DNA of 64,000 nucleotides from Chionis minor (GCA_013398295.1 VZSF01010123.1:409650-473649), one strand, 5' to 3'; counted from the first letter of the stretch, positions 11,901-26,289 are shown. Made by a program: numbers and translations. The notes: generated by a model not told the origin, from the letters alone.

Positions 11901-14900
11901 TGTTTTCCAGGAAACAACATTTAAAGCTGATGTCAGACAATGCAATTGATTGGACTGCTTCAGAAGCAGCCTCATGGAGCAACATCCAGCATTTTGTCAG
12001 TAAGCAGTAATAGATATTACACACTGCTGACTTACTGTGTAAAGAGAAGCTGCTGCTGGGAGAACAAGACAAAGAAAAAGGAAGCAGCACTGTGATCTTT
12101 CAGAGAGATTGTACAATTGCGAAGTTACATCAAGAGATTAATCTAATTCCCTTCTGTGCTGTTTGCCAACAAATGCCTAGGCATGAGGTAGCACAGTTTC
12201 TTCACTTTTTAACCAGAGTCTGAAATGCAAATTTAATTTTTATTTTCTCTTTTGAGAGATCAGTCTAGCCGTAGAGCGCAAAAGTAACTGTTCCAGTTTT
12301 TAATTCACTACTATTACACTTTCACTAGTGGTGCCAGGCACTGGATGCACTCCTATAAACCAGATAGTGCCACTCTTCTTCCCAAAATAGCTTGTACTTC
12401 ACCAACAGACAGGCCATCAGTCATCTCCCTGCATGCTGGGGATCACGACAAGACACTCAGCTCCCTTCACTGGCCAGAGGTTTGACAGCAGCAGTGAATT
12501 TTTAGCAAGCAATAGAGAAAGTTGCATAAACAACGCACCTTGGAGAGCACTTTCACTGTGGCCGTAACTCTCTGCACGTACAGCAGTTAGACTGCGCCCA
12601 GGCTCATCCGAGATTGCTCAATGCTGTTGTCACACAGCTTGTTTCAAATTGTTTATGGAGTTCAGAGGAAACTCTGATGAGCAAGAAGCAGCCTACACGT
12701 TGACAGCTCCATCAGAACATGCTTTGCATGGCGTGAACACAGCAAGCAAGGTACCAGCACCCTTCACCCCAACCTGAATTAACGCGCCTTCAGTCAGGTA
12801 AGGATGCCCAACTCATTCCAAGAGCTGACAGCTTGACAGACGGCACGCTTGTTTTGCCCTGTTTTTGAAACCAATGCAAATGGGACTAGTAGGGACTTGT
12901 CAAATCTCCAATACTTAATTTATGGCACTATGATAAGTGTCAAAATTAAGCTGGATCCCAGGCAAAGTTATTAAACACACGACTAGGGAGAGGTCCTATT
13001 CACATCTGCCTCTGGCACCTTTCTCTGCCGTAGAAACACGTTAGCGTTACCCCTGCAGGGTTCAGAGGACCAGTGACTCGCCCCAGCAGCACACTGTTAG
13101 AGGCTTTGAAGTCGTAAAAGCTATGTGAATGCTAAAGGGCATATTCCGTTCATCCTGATGGCATTCACTGCAGGAACTGTTGTTAGAAAAACAAGCAAGA
13201 TGAGCATTGGTGTAATGACAAAGTTCGTAGCAGAGCGCAATGTCTTTGCATAGCCTGCCTGGTAGGGAAACAGCTCTACTACCTGTATTCACCACCTGAT
13301 GATAGCAGTAGCTTTCCGTTTGGGTTTGTTTTGGTTTTTTTAATCTACAGGATCGTTAAATTCACTTTTCAGCATTTACCTGACATAAGCTTTAGGAGAA
13401 GCTTGGGTCGGTTGCAGCCAGCTAGCTTACAGGAAGATTGAAGATGGCAGTGGAGAGGCAACAGAGTCCAACAACAGTGCTGTGGCCGCCCGTTAGGCAC
13501 AAAATGATCTTTCCATTCAATACGCTAAACAAGGTGTAGAACATTCACATAGGTTGTCTGCAGCAGAACCAAAAAATGGAAATCCATTTCTGATAATTCT
13601 CTCTGGAGAGGACCTGCCTTACATAAATCATAAGAGACACCACAGCTGAAGTCCTTTCTGCCACAGCAGGGTATTAGACCCCTTTGCAAGCTCCAGGCAG
13701 GCATAACCCTCTGAACAGGAAGCATCTTTCTCCAGCAGGAGAGAAAAATACAGTAAACTTGGTACCTTGTCTTAAAAATATATATACACATCCAGGAATC
13801 CTGGATTCTAGTGCACCTCCCCAGCCAGCAGCAGCATCTCCCCTCCTGTTACCAAACGGCAGCACATACAGAGCAGCGCACATCGGCTGGCATACAGAAG
13901 AATTATTGTGGTAAACCTGGCTTCAAGTTCTCTTTCAAGATGAAGTAGAAAACAGCGTAATCTCCACTTATCTATTGTTATTCATTATTAGAGAAAGAAG
14001 AGTCTTACAGTGATATCTTGCACAATGAGACATCTCCAAAACTAAATTAACTGTCCTGCAACAATTGTTTCGTCTTATTCTCTGCCAGTTAATCTCGATG
14101 CAGTCAGCAGAACACAGTAGACATACCAGCCACTTCCTTACACTCCACAATGGGAAAGTACCTACAAGCTGCTTGTATGGCTTCTCCAGCCTTTTTGCCC
14201 AGGGGACCCAGAGCTTACAGAACTGGGGAACATCCTACTTTCTTTTGATGTTATTGGGTTCATTACCTCTCCTTCAAGGACCTTGTTAGCACTCATGAAG
14301 CACACACACATCAAAATGCTTTCACTTATTATAGAAAACTATGCTCAGAGCAAGTCCCTGGTAAATCACATGGGGGAAAAAAAAGAAAGAAGTTATCTCT
14401 ATGAGAGGAGATTTCCCAAACGACCACAACTAGCCCTTCCGTTATTAGAAGAGTACTTTGGGGAGGAAACAGAGTTAAACAAAGGCTGTACCATATGTAG
14501 CGGGCAATGCTTTCAGTTGCATGACATGCTCTCATGTAGATAACGTCACTTCCAGCACAAGTTAAACAAGATGTTGCAGAAAACGGGCTTGTCAGCCAAA
14601 CAAGGATTTCAGGCAATATCCTAATTGTTGAACACAGGCTATTGACAGTGATCTACATATGACAGGAAAGCTCCCTAGCAGATGGGGAACTAGCAGGCTG
14701 TTTTGATAGCTGTAGCCCAAGGAAGATTGCAACTGAAGACTCTGACAGTTCTACAGCAGCATAGACAAACTAAATATGCAAACTGTAAATATAATTAAAA
14801 GGACTAGAGGGATTGGTTATCAAGGCAGAACTAGGAGGGTTTGAAAGGTATATGTGGAAATATTTAGGCTAACACATAGGAGTTGTATGACAACATTAAA

Positions 14901-15299
14901 TACGAGAATGATGAGTATCAGGAAAAGAATAAATTTATGGCGAAATCCACAGGGTTGTTTACTAAAACTACAGATACACTTAACTAAGATAATTAAAAGC
15001 TATAAGCAGACATGACATTTAAGGAAAAAAGACTATGGGAAACAATCTGGCATCAGCGAAGATTAAGTGATCCAATACAGTTTGCCATGGGTAAGTCTTA
15101 CAAAGGAGGCACTGCAGCCCACGTATGACACGCACATACACACACGCAGTTGCCATCTCACCACACTTACTTGGCTTCTACGTTTTTAGGTCTCTTGGTT
15201 CAGCACCAGTATAGTCATTTCTCATATGATATTAGGACTTGTCTTTTCAGAGTCAACAACACTGAGATTTGTCTGTCAGGGCTACACACTCAGACCTCC

Positions 15300-15420
15300 A
15301 CACATCCGTGCAGCGGGGAGAGCCCGGAGCAGCCCACTCCTGAGGGTCAGGCACCCCACGACGGGGCAGGACGCGGTGCGACCGAGCAGGCAGCCCTGGT
15401 CTGACACCTGTTCCTGAGGG
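15300..15420. promoter_or_regulatory. CpG-rich patch in the left intergenic region
   Basis: Around nine CpGs in about 110 bp (cagcggggagagcccgg, cacgacggggcaggacgcgg), against CpG-poor surroundings. It might be a small regulatory element. No gene is attached to it. Confidence 0.2.
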
Positions 15421-17123
15421 ATGGGCCAGCACAGCAGGCACTCAACGGTGCTCCACAGAACCACAGGCGCATTCAGACAGCCTGCTTGCAGACAGGGATG
15501 TTGTCAGTTCCAGTAGATGACAGAAAATGCCCTGCACAGTTTATTCTTTGAGCTGACAAATGGCTAACTGATTGCATGTCTACACAAGGTGCATACTAAT
15601 TTTCCCTTCTTATTGTACTACTCATTAGGTGTTACTGTTACGCTAGGCATAAACAGAACATGACCAAGAGCATGCCCAACTCCAAACCCCTCCAGCTATC
15701 AGAAAGCTCCCCCAAGACCCCTGCAAGCAACAACAGGGACAGCATCCAGTGCGATGGGGGACAGAAACCAGTAACACTCCTGTGGGTATGGAGGTTACAA
15801 ACACCAGTAAGGTCACCTCCCAAACACATATCAGACAGTTGTACATTTTATCTTCAGTTTCTGCATGTGAAATGAATTAGTCACAGGCCAACAACTCATT
15901 CAAAGCATAGTTAACAAACAAAGACTTACCAACAGCATCACTAAGATTCCTTTCCACAGTCAGCAGTCTTCTTGTAGCTGAAGAGACACATTTCCTGAAG
16001 GATGTTTTCTTCTCCTTCCCTCCCAGAACTGCTCTTTGTTCCATAATGCTTCTTACACCTCCTCCCTCAGAGAGCTGGCTGAGAGCTTGAAGCTGTTTGA
16101 CTTTCTATTTCTCTAAGGATACAGAAATATGTCTTAATACTTCAAGGGGTTTTTGGTATATTTAACCCAAGCCCTTGGCATCCCAATGCATACCTGTTAC
16201 TGGAGACTCCAGTGAGTGATATCCTGAGCACAGCAAACCAAAAATGCTTCTTAAACAAAGCAGCACAAGCTCTATTAAAGTATTTGTCATATACAAAAAA
16301 TATTTACTGCTAAGGAAGACACACAAACAGAAAACAACTGAAAAATCTAGCTAAAAAAACCTAGGAGTTCTGACAAGACTCAGAAGACTACCTGCCCTTA
16401 GGAGAGGACTGAAGTAAGCTTGCAGTGCTCTAATCTAACTTGAGAGAGAACACCTGGTTGCCCTTAAAGGAGTAATCAGCACAACTGAAATCACCTGTAA
16501 CATTTAAAGCATTTGGAAACTAGAAAATAAGGATGTCTGAGCACCCTGTACCTTTATAAAACATTAGCAAAGTTAAACAAGATTTTGATCTTGTTTGATG
16601 AAATTTTAAAATAGGAATAATGCAAGTGCAACATAAAATGATTGATGAAGGCATGCTAAATATGGGCAAAGTACATAGCCCAAGATATAGTTTACAAGTT
16701 GTAAAATACGTGATTTATATTTAAAAGCTACACTTCTGGTTTGAGCAGATTTCCTGCAAAGAGATCAATGTTGAATATTCCCCTACTAAGTGAAAGAAAT
16801 TGGGATTCTGAAATGGTTATGGTGTGGAGGTTAGCAACAGGAGTTTAACATCCCCTTCTGGTTTCTGCCATACAAACGTAATGTAACATGATTAATTTTT
16901 GTGGAAATTTTTAGGGGTGAAATGTAATTATAACTGCATCATCTGGCAGCACTGTGAATGACTGTTTTAAGGAAAAGTATGGCAATAAATGCACTGCCAC
17001 CCCTGAGTTCGTCTCAGAGGGAGCTTCTCAGTGACATAGAGAATTTAGAGTTGCCTCGTCAGCGGTGCCGGGCCAGGAGTTAAACTGGGACCTTATCACA
17101 CGGGTGAGTAATTCCTACCCTGG

Positions 17124-17142
17124 AGAGAGACAGACAGACAGA
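17124..17142. repeat. ACAG simple repeat
   Basis: A short run of agacagacagacaga type. No other significance. Confidence 0.7.
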
Positions 17143-17767
17143 CTCGCACAGGGATGTTAAAGTAGCACCCCCCTTAGCTTGCTAGGAGCGTGCAGCTATT
17201 TCACTCCCTTATAGCCAGTTCAGTGTCTTCTCTTTAAAAAGCAGGTGGATATATTTTTCCTTTGTCTCTTTTCACCACAAAGCAGATGATGACTCTTATT
17301 TTTTAAACCGGCGTGTTCCATGAACACCCTCTGCTGGGTTTGGCAAGTCTCCTCGCACGCGTGATTGTTTCTTCTTGACGAACTGAGACACACTCCAGCC
17401 ACCTATGGAAATGAATCTTCATTTCATCTTTCCACTTAAGTAATTCCCTTTCTACTTCAGGTCACTACATTTATTCTTAAAAGTACTCAACACACATGTC
17501 CTTTAGTGTGTGCTTTATCCTGTAATACAGGAAATGGGCTGGTTGCCACTGAAGCTCAATACAAATACTTCTAAAGCTGAATTTCACCAGATGAGATTTT
17601 TTAGAGGCAGGAGCTGTGTCTGGCCAATAGACACTCCTCTGTGTTCCTATGGCCCTTCTGCTGTCACAGGAAGACAGATGGCCTTTCTGAGTGCCATGTA
17701 AAAGTCAAGTTTCTCTCAAGCTCCAACTGTTTGGAAGCAATGGTCAGGGCTCAGTTCCTTTCGACTT

Positions 17768-17777
17768 CCCCCCCCCC
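17768..17777. repeat. Homopolymer C10
   Basis: Ten consecutive C. It is prone to sequencing error. Confidence 0.85.
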
Positions 17778-20484
17778 AACACGCCCCCGCTAGTTAATTA
17801 AGTGACCAGGTTTTCCAAACTGCTCTGCACTGTATATCCATCCTGTAGGAATGCTGGCCAAAAGTCTAACAATCTGCACTGAAGATGCAAAATATTTTGG
17901 GAAAACTCAGCATGTCTTTAGGTAGCTCCTAGGGATTGTGCAACGAGTTTTCCAGAGGTTAAATCTGTATACTCCTAAAACGCCAGATTCGTTTAAAGTG
18001 AGATCTTGCACCTTGTCCGACCAGATCATGACAATATAAAGCAATTCAATGTTAGTCTTAAGCTGTACATCATTGCTGTGTGTCAGCATTTTTTGCAGAT
18101 ATTAACAAAAAATCTTGCTTCCACTGAAATTTTGTCAGCATCTGCTATCAGGGGAGACACCGGAGTAATTTTATCAGATCAGACCAGTGAAAAACTAGTA
18201 TCTTGCCTCCATCAGGGACCAGCCTGGGTTACTTCAGGAAAAAACGCAAGAAACACTGTATAGGGTTTAAAACTACTGTCTAATCTTGTAACAAAACAGT
18301 TCCCTAAAAAACTTCCAAGTAACTGTTGTTCATCTCATGGATTTTTTAATTGTTGCTGACCAAAACCTTTGGAAATGTTTCTTTGTAGTTACCTCTCAGT
18401 GCTGCTGGTACATAGGAAGGTATCCAGTGGACTTCTCTTTTGGTTTTATTGTGGTGGTGGGAAATGCTTTGCTTCAAGAAATCTTGCAACAGTTTTGGAC
18501 AACAGAGTTCCCTAAGACAACTGTACAAGGAAAATATAAACAGCTTGGATTTTAACTTCATAGCCTTCTGCGATTTCATCCTCTCTTGATTCCTTGCTCT
18601 TTGAAGGTGGGTGGTGAAGCCTGTAAACCACATCATCTTTGTTGAGACAGAGCAGCGAAGTTTTAGAGAATCTTTTTCTATCAGGCACTGCAAAAATGCA
18701 GCCCTTTTACTCTTGTAAACCCTTGTTTCCTCTTCAGAGCAAGCGGTCACAACCATTCCGGACGGACCTCTTCTGGACAATTTTGGCATTTGAGTCATGC
18801 ACACGGATTTGTCACTTGCCAGATGTTGGGCGAGGGGGTACAGGGGTATCTTACTGCCACAGCTATTCCACTGGCTCAAGTCCAACTATCTTCTCAGTGC
18901 TGTATTTTGTGTGTGTATATATGTCAAGCATCAGACTGCAATGTTTTATGTACCCGTAAAATTACGATGCAACCAGTAAGAGACACTTAATGAACAACGC
19001 CACGATTTTATAAACAGACCTAGATTGTCTCCAAACTTACTACACCATTTTAAAAAGGAATGTCACAGAATCACACTTTTAAAAAGACAAACACAGCCCA
19101 GGGTTATTGCAAGGTGTGAAGTAAAACAATGTTTGGATAGCAATTATAACATTCTTCACCGTTGCATATAAATACCAGAGGAATACAAATTGCTTTGATC
19201 TAAGGAAGAGGCAGTGTAGTATTCCAGGTAGAGTTTAGCAGACATTTATTTCATGAAAAGCTTCATTAGCCTGAATCATTTTATATCACATTAGCTTCAG
19301 ACACCCTAGTTTAGCATATGTTCACTTTCTTCCATGCTTACATTCCCTCCTCATCCATCAAATCCTTCCTGAATGCCTTTTCTAGACACCATCATTAGCT
19401 TCCGTTGCCACCTCTTGCACACTACACCATTAAAAGATGCTGATTCAGAAAATACTTCATCTGGCACTAAAGACACCCTGTAAGAGGAAGGCTGGAAGCA
19501 GGATTCACCTTGGCTACAGAAAATTCATTTTTATAAAATTTAATTTACATACCATGCTAGAGAGAATTCCCTTTCACACCCTTCATGACACAGGATCTAG
19601 TCAACAAAAACTGGTGAGACTTCCACATCCCCTTGCTACAGACAGGGCTACGCTCAAGAGACAGAGGCCATCAAGTCTTTGCCCTGGAATTCTGCTGTGC
19701 CAATAGCTTTTTACCTCACTAGAGTATCTCTTTTAATCAGACATTTGGCAGCCCCTTTTCTCCTTTTTGTGGATCCCTACTATCTGCCCCTAATCCTGTC
19801 ACCTCTCCTTTAATTTTCCCACCTTCAGCTTTCTTTTTATTATAGTCCTGGCTTTATGTGCCATTTCCTACTTTTAAATTATGGCACTACGCAGGTTTAA
19901 ATTCCTGCCAATTAAAGCCGCAGAGCAGTGAGCCCTTCAGAGAAAACTCACCTGTTTTCTGCTGGTTTAGGCTGTAAGAACTGAGCATTTGAAAGCTTTA
20001 CTGTGGTCTCTGTGAAGACCTGATCTTGAAGGTGGCACTCTCTGTTGGCCCTTTGCTGCCCACATCCCCTGCTCTGGTGGCAGTTATTTCAAAGCCTTTC
20101 AGAACAATCTTGTCCCCACCTCCCTCTGAGCAAAGGCAGCAGGGACATCCAGTGAGGTGGTCTCACGACGCATTCAGGTTCCCTGGGTGGATGGTTTGTA
20201 CGTTCAGAATAGTCAGAACAAACTTTTTGGGGTTGGGTTTGGGTTTTTTTGTTGTAAAGATGAAAAAGGGAAACTGAAGAAATCTGGAGGAAAGCACTTA
20301 AATGCTATGAAATAACCATGGCTTAGGTACTCCATCTTAACTCAGTGCAGGACGTTTTTCTGGTTCTAAAAGGAACAGCAAGATAATTGAAATCTCACCT
20401 GCTCTGGCAACACTATCAGTGAATACCACTGGGAACATTTTTAATTAGCATTTTAATTATCGGCATCTACTTTGGAGCCCTCTT

Positions 20485-20510
20485 AAAAATCTTTCAAAAG
20501 AAAGATTTTT
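20485..20510. repeat. Inverted repeat with 11-bp perfect arms
   Basis: aaaaatctttc, a 4-base loop aaaa, then gaaagattttt. No gene context; it is not a bacterial-type terminator in this genome. Confidence 0.85.
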
Positions 20511-22287
20511 CCTGTGCAAAAGGAACATCACGGTTTCTTTGGGTTTCCACCCCTACCAATGCATCGGTCAATCGGCTGCAGTGAATGGGCAGTAGCGCTC
20601 AGTTACTCTTCTCATCTCCATTAGGAACAGTGCTGTAAATCCAAGGACAAAACTGCAAGGGACAAGTCTAAAGGACGCTGTAAACCCACCTGCGGTTGCT
20701 GCAACACCATGAGCTCTGGACACTCACCAGAGGGAAGCACCAAGCACTAAGAGGGAACGTACCAGCCTAAGCATTAAGACAGTCAAGTTCAAATTCCTGC
20801 TGTACCTTGACTAATACATTTCTCTGTGCTTTATTGCCACTAAAAAAATCACAGATGACACTTACCCGTCTTAGTGAAATACTACTTAGCTGAGGGGTTT
20901 TTGGCTCGTTACAAGTGAACTGAGTGTTGTATTCTTCCCTCCTTCCCATTCCATTCTTTTTTAAACAGACATGATCTCATAAGATGAGAGAAAAGTACAA
21001 TACTGGTGCCAAAGTCCCCTTGTCGGTCTCTTCAGAAGCTGAGAGGACTGCTGGCAATAGCCCAGGAAAAGCAGCAAAGAACAGTACAGGTTTGGATGGC
21101 AGCTAGGCTTGCAAACCTAAGAGCAGTGCAAAGTAAACCAAACACGAAAGAGGATGATGATTGGCAGAGATATGATGACTCTACTGCTGGAAATGAAAGT
21201 GCTATGAATAATTAGCCACCTCTGACCCAAGAAAACATTGACTTCATTTGCAGCACAAAACTGATTGCAGATGGTATTGGGGAGGAGAATCAAGCTATTC
21301 ACTGTGCTTTCCCCTCATCAGAAAAATTCATTTCCTCTCTACTGTTGAGCAATGAAATATACCTGATTGGATCTGCTGAGACGACTTCCCATAGAAGATG
21401 TGGAATGAAGAATTAAAGAGCCCGTGGGGTGATGCTAAAGGTAATCCTATTAAAACAGTGGGCTAGAGGAGAAATTGTACATATATCTCCTATTTTAATA
21501 AAGAATTAAAATAAATCCCTCGAAGGAACAAATTTATTTGGACATTTCTTTGAAATCCTACTGTCATTGTTGCTGAATAGGATGCTGGATATCAGTGCAC
21601 GAACGAGGACATTTCTTACTCCCTACTCCTCCTCCTGTTCGTTCCCACTACTGCTCACTTCTTCTCCCACTGCCAGCTGCTCCCTGCCTTCCTCCTCCCT
21701 GGCTTTCTCTGCACGCCCTCCAGCCCTCGCTCCATCTGCCTCGTGTCCCTGCTGCGCACCAGCTCTTGTCCAGCCTTGGCTGCTGGTAGGTCTCACCTTG
21801 TCATGGACGACAGCTTCATTCTAGGCTCTCAGCACTCCCTGGCCACTGTAGCGCATCTCCCATGGCCGTGACTCCAAGGCTTACGAGAGAGAAAAAGCAA
21901 AGATCCATTCCTACAGCAGGCTGAGATGTCCATCTCCTGCACGCTCTTGTCCAGCACCTCTACCCTTCCTCAGCTGACATCAGAAGAGGGAGGCATCACA
22001 GACTGGAAAGAAGCCTGAAGATAATGAAAACCACTATCCTTCATGATCCATTGCCACCCTAGCGGAGGGTAGGATGGAGCAAAGCCTGACTGGGAAGAAT
22101 ATACAAGTGGCTTAAACTAACTGTCCCTCCGGCAATCTCCACTGCCTTCAGCATGTACAACGTGCTTGACACATGCAGGTACTCGTTGGAAATCAGATAA
22201 TCCAGCCCCTCTGTTGACTGCTGCCTCGGAACAAATGAGTTTTAACACCAGCTTTCTAGGGCCATTAGAAGTAAAGACTAAAGGCTG

Positions 22288-22308
22288 GGAGGAGGAGGAG
22301 GAGGAGGA
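22288..22308. repeat. GGA trinucleotide run (7 units)
   Basis: Seven uninterrupted GGA units. The minus strand would read as a serine run in a chance frame. Confidence 0.85.
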
Positions 22309-22859
22309 ATTTGGATCCTTTTCTTGCACTTGCAAGAAGATCCTTGTCTTCTGCAAGACAAAAAATCCAATCACTCACCGAAACAGACCCATCCTGTGGC
22401 CACACCTCCTCTCTAGGCAGTTATGAGCTCCCTACTAGATGTCTCTCTTCACTTAAACAAGCTATTCTTTTTTGGTTAAACATTTGCTTTTTATGGAAAA
22501 TCAGCAAATCCAAATCTTTCCCCTTTCCTTGTCATTAAAAAAAGATAAGAGTTCCTTAATAAAGTTGGCAAGCCCAGGCAACTCCAGTAAGGATGGAAAT
22601 GTTCTTCTCTCCCAGAAACAGGTAACTGGCTTCCTTCAAAGCCACTGATGTCCATGCTTCCGTCCTGTTGTTTCTGTCAGTCTCACCCTTTCCAGTAGCA
22701 CTTTGAGCCTCTGGTAAAGTGCAGCAAAGAACATTAATCATCGCACTAAATCAGGAGACACAGACCCCCTAAGACAACATGACAGCGTTTAACAATACAA
22801 ACTAAATTTACAGGAGAAAGCAGCTGGTATGAAAATAACTGCATCTGCTTCACTACCAA

Positions 22860-23240
22860 CGTTCTCCCACTTGCATGCGCTTCGCGGAGATGATGATGAA
22901 TCACAGTTAATCACATGCTGTTAGAGAAGGATCAGACCACACAGTGTGACCAGATTAATAGGTTGGAGATCCGCATATCTGATGCCCAATTAAAACTATT
23001 CTAAAAATAGAATGGCAATTTTCTTTAGGAGCTGTGCCTCCTCACTTTACAGATCAGGCAAGCAGCTCTGTCTTCCATGACTTCCAGGCAAACAAAAGGC
23101 CAAAGAAAAACAATTCCCGTGCTCAGGAGCTTACCGTGCAATTCCCATTGAGTTATCCTAGGTTACCCAGATTAATTGGAGATTAATTGAAGATTAAGAG
23201 AGACTGCTGGCTTGCAGAGGCTTTTGTGGTAAAAATCAGA
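22860..23240. promoter_or_regulatory. Enhancer-like stretch (candidate conserved non-coding element)
   Basis: A dense set of homeodomain-type and MEF2-type words: ttaatcaca, agattaat, ccaattaaaa, a perfect MEF2 consensus ctaaaaatag at 23001-23010 inside a small palindrome (attcta-aaaa-tagaat), and tandem attaattg/gattaattga at about 23171-23190. This is a guess from motif density; conservation could not be checked. Confidence 0.2.
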
Positions 23241-25171
23241 TCGTGAACATAATTTTCTAGGATAAGATATTGCTTTAACATGACCTAGCTGCCATTAGCC
23301 ATCCTGTAGGTGAACCATCGCTAGTCATTCCTGATAGGAAAACCAGGCTAATGCGTTTACTATAAAAAGAGCTGGATTGCTTCACCAGCATTTTTCATCC
23401 ATCAATCACCTCTCCTCTTTGCCCCATGCTCACACCCACATGCCTCTCTTCATCGTACCACCAGGCTGCCTTCCTGCAGCACTCTTAAACATCAGAGATG
23501 GGGAGTCCATGATTTGCATTTTATTCTACTACCAGGTGAATCCAGAGTTGTCCCAATGGGTTGAAGAAACATCTTTTTACCTGGTTTTACTGAGGAAATA
23601 TTCTCAGGGAGAACTCAGGTGTCCTTTTACACTCCACGTCCTCTTTTACTACAGCTCTATCTGCTCGCGGCTCTGACATGACATTCGAGATCCAGTGACA
23701 TCTCCTCTGCAGTAGGTTGTCAATACACACAAAGAACAAGTTCATTCACTGAAAATGCAAACTATAAAGGCAAAAAGCTATGAAGAAGTTAACATTTGCA
23801 ATATCTACCAGACTGAAGTACACACAGATCTGCATTTCTTTAAGTCATGGTTTCATTTAGCAGGATAGAGATATTCCTGAAAAAAAAAAGCCTACAGCAA
23901 AGATTTAAAAAATTATGTGCCTAAGATTAGGCTTCTAAACCCATAATTAAGCCTTTAAGTAAATGGCCTGATTTTCTTGAGTGTTGAACACACAGCTGCT
24001 CAGACCGCCTTCACTAGGAACAGAGGGCGGCAAGGCTCTTTGAAAAAAAGGAATGAAGAAAGAAAAGCGTCAGGCCACTCGCTAGGATACATTATGATGG
24101 AATTAAATAGCTAGCTTGAAGTCAGCACTTTCAAAAATGGTTACCTTCACCCTTTTGACATCAGTTCCAAGATGACTGCCCAACACTTTAAATACTGAAA
24201 ATTATACCTGCATACATGAATGCAGGCATTTGCCTTTAAATTCCATTTAAAAGCATTTTTTGTAATAACATAGAAAAATGTTAACTGTAGGAAACAAACC
24301 ACCACAGTGTATGAGCAGATAAAGTCAGATCTTTGTACCATGATATCAGCAAAGTCCAGTACGGGTCAGATTCGTTCATTGTATAGAAAGCAGATTTTAC
24401 GGAGCCAGTGCACATGTCTCGAGCCCGGCTCTAGCTCTCTGGCAGGGTTAGGCTGGCTGGGATTCAGTCACAATCCAAATCTGTGTACACTTAACTGTGC
24501 ATTTACAAAGGACCTTTCTGCAGTGGGATTTGACAGCACTTACATTAATCTCTCAAAATTACAGCCATTTTATTACTGCAGGATACGTAGTCAATTTACA
24601 TACTAATAACAAAACTATTATGCAAACATTAGATTACACAAAGCGAGGCCAATGCAATTTTGGTCAGCTATAGAGCATTAGGATCAAGAGTCTTTTCATA
24701 TCAACCTTTGTTTCCCTTATAAACAAAAAGCTTTCTAAGAACCTTTCCAAGGCTTTATTGGATTACAATGAAGATAATTATAGAACTGAGACAAAGCCGG
24801 TGGCTCTCTGGTAATGGACGACAGCCAGTTCCAGCTACTTGAATGCCAGCACAGCTTGGCAGGGACCCACAGGGTTTGTTCTTTCATTACTCTTTTTTGC
24901 CTGTCTCAGGGGAGGAGGTGACTTCTCTCCAGGTCCCAGGCACCCTCCCAGGCAGCAGGAACCAACAGCATTACAGGCAGGCAGGAGGCCTGAAGAGTGA
25001 GCAATGTTTGCAGAAGAGCAGAAGGATCTCTGAAGAAAACTTTCACCACAAAGGTTTTGGGACAATGGAGGATTTTTAGGTTTCCTAGTCATTTCAGAGT
25101 TTACTCCAACAGACACTGCATCTACATTTTAATGTGAGGAGGGAAGGGAAAAAAGCAGAGATGATAGCTCA

Positions 25172-25211
25172 ACTGCCAAGAAATAACTAAAGCTGCCAAG
25201 AAATAATGTCA
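25172..25211. repeat. Imperfect 20-bp tandem duplication
   Basis: ctgccaagaaataa recurs at exactly 20-bp spacing. The flanks within the unit have drifted. Confidence 0.75.
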
Positions 25212-26264
25212 GCTACAGCATAAATTTGGCTCACGTGGCCTTTCTGAGCTCATGTGATGTTATTGTCAGGTGGACAGTGTCTACTTCTTTTAGCTCACTT
25301 TTCAAACAGGGACCAGTTGAATATTCTACAGATTCTAAACTAAGAGGACACTGATACCTAATGACGAAGGCAGTAGGTGAATCTCTGGTCACTGGACAAT
25401 GGAGGGAGTAGAAGGGAAGACAAGGGTAGGGGAGAGGAGCAAGACAGAATTCAGCCAATTATTCTGCAATAGAATAGTCGGGGGGAAACTGCCAGTTCTT
25501 CATTGATGGAGGCCACCTGTGAAGGTGCTAAAGTCTTCTTCAGTGGAAGTTAGGAATGAGTTCGTAAAAAGCCAGCCATCGGGGCCGGTACTGTCATAAC
25601 TGGTCCAGTCTCAGCACAGGTCCTTCAGAACGACAGCAGCAACACTGAGCCTTCTTTTCCCAAGCTAAATGGTGCTTTGACACCCGTGGCTACGTCAGCA
25701 GCATTAAAAAGGATCACAGCTGTTGGGCAAAATATTTTGCAAAAGACAATACAGCTGCACAAGTGATCAGGGCAAAGAGGAATAAAACACAAGAGCTTCT
25801 TAGGAGGGAACAAACCAAAGACCTTGTTCAAGAACAGGTTAATTTTTTCTCCATTGCTTCTTCAGGATTATGGCCTTTTAGTTTCCACTGTTAATAAGCA
25901 CGTTTACAAGCGGCACATGAGGCTGAGGGCTACAACAGAGCTTTCTTCTTAGCCTTTGTAAGTGCCTGATTAGAAAGGACTTCAGAAAAGGACTTAGTCT
26001 CAGAGTGTGAACTGCTACAGCTCTGTCTCCTCCAGCGTACAACTCCACAGGCTTTTACCAACCAACATCTGGCCAGGAATCCTTGTCCTTGGGAGTTCAG
26101 TGCTGATGCAGGGACCAGTTTGACTCCGTCTTGGAGAAAGATGCAGTGAATCCATAAATTCATTGGAGTTCACAGGGAGGCCAGAAGGGAGAGCGCAAAG
26201 GTTGATAGTGATCTGAAGTGGTAAATAAAGAGCTGTATTATTTTTGTGCTTACAGAATAAGGCA

Positions 26265-26289
26265 ATAACTCTCCTGATTGGAGAGTTAT
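26265..26289. repeat. Inverted repeat with 10-bp perfect arms
   Basis: ataactctcc, loop tgatt, ggagagttat. Confidence 0.85.

Larger units (their letters stand above)
4004..15299. other. Non-coding stretch with minor repeats
   Basis: Apart from the 20-bp duplication, two G-quadruplex motifs and the TG/CA hairpin listed separately, I see no gene, RNA or mobile element. Long A or T runs occur near 4034-4052, 8340-8400 and 11875-11896. Confidence 0.6.
15421..22859. other. Non-coding stretch, no gene recognised
   Basis: The longest frame is 179 codons on the minus strand at 18346-18885. It has no recognisable domain or splice pattern. A hairpin with 9-bp arms (aaacaagat / atcttgttt) is at 16575-16596. 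Simple repeats are listed separately. Confidence 0.55.

Noticed and set aside
18346..18885. Minus-strand frame of 179 codons outside any repeat
   Set aside because: No recognisable domain and no consistent splice or poly(A) context. Overlapping frames on the other strand look equally plausible, so chance is the simplest reading.
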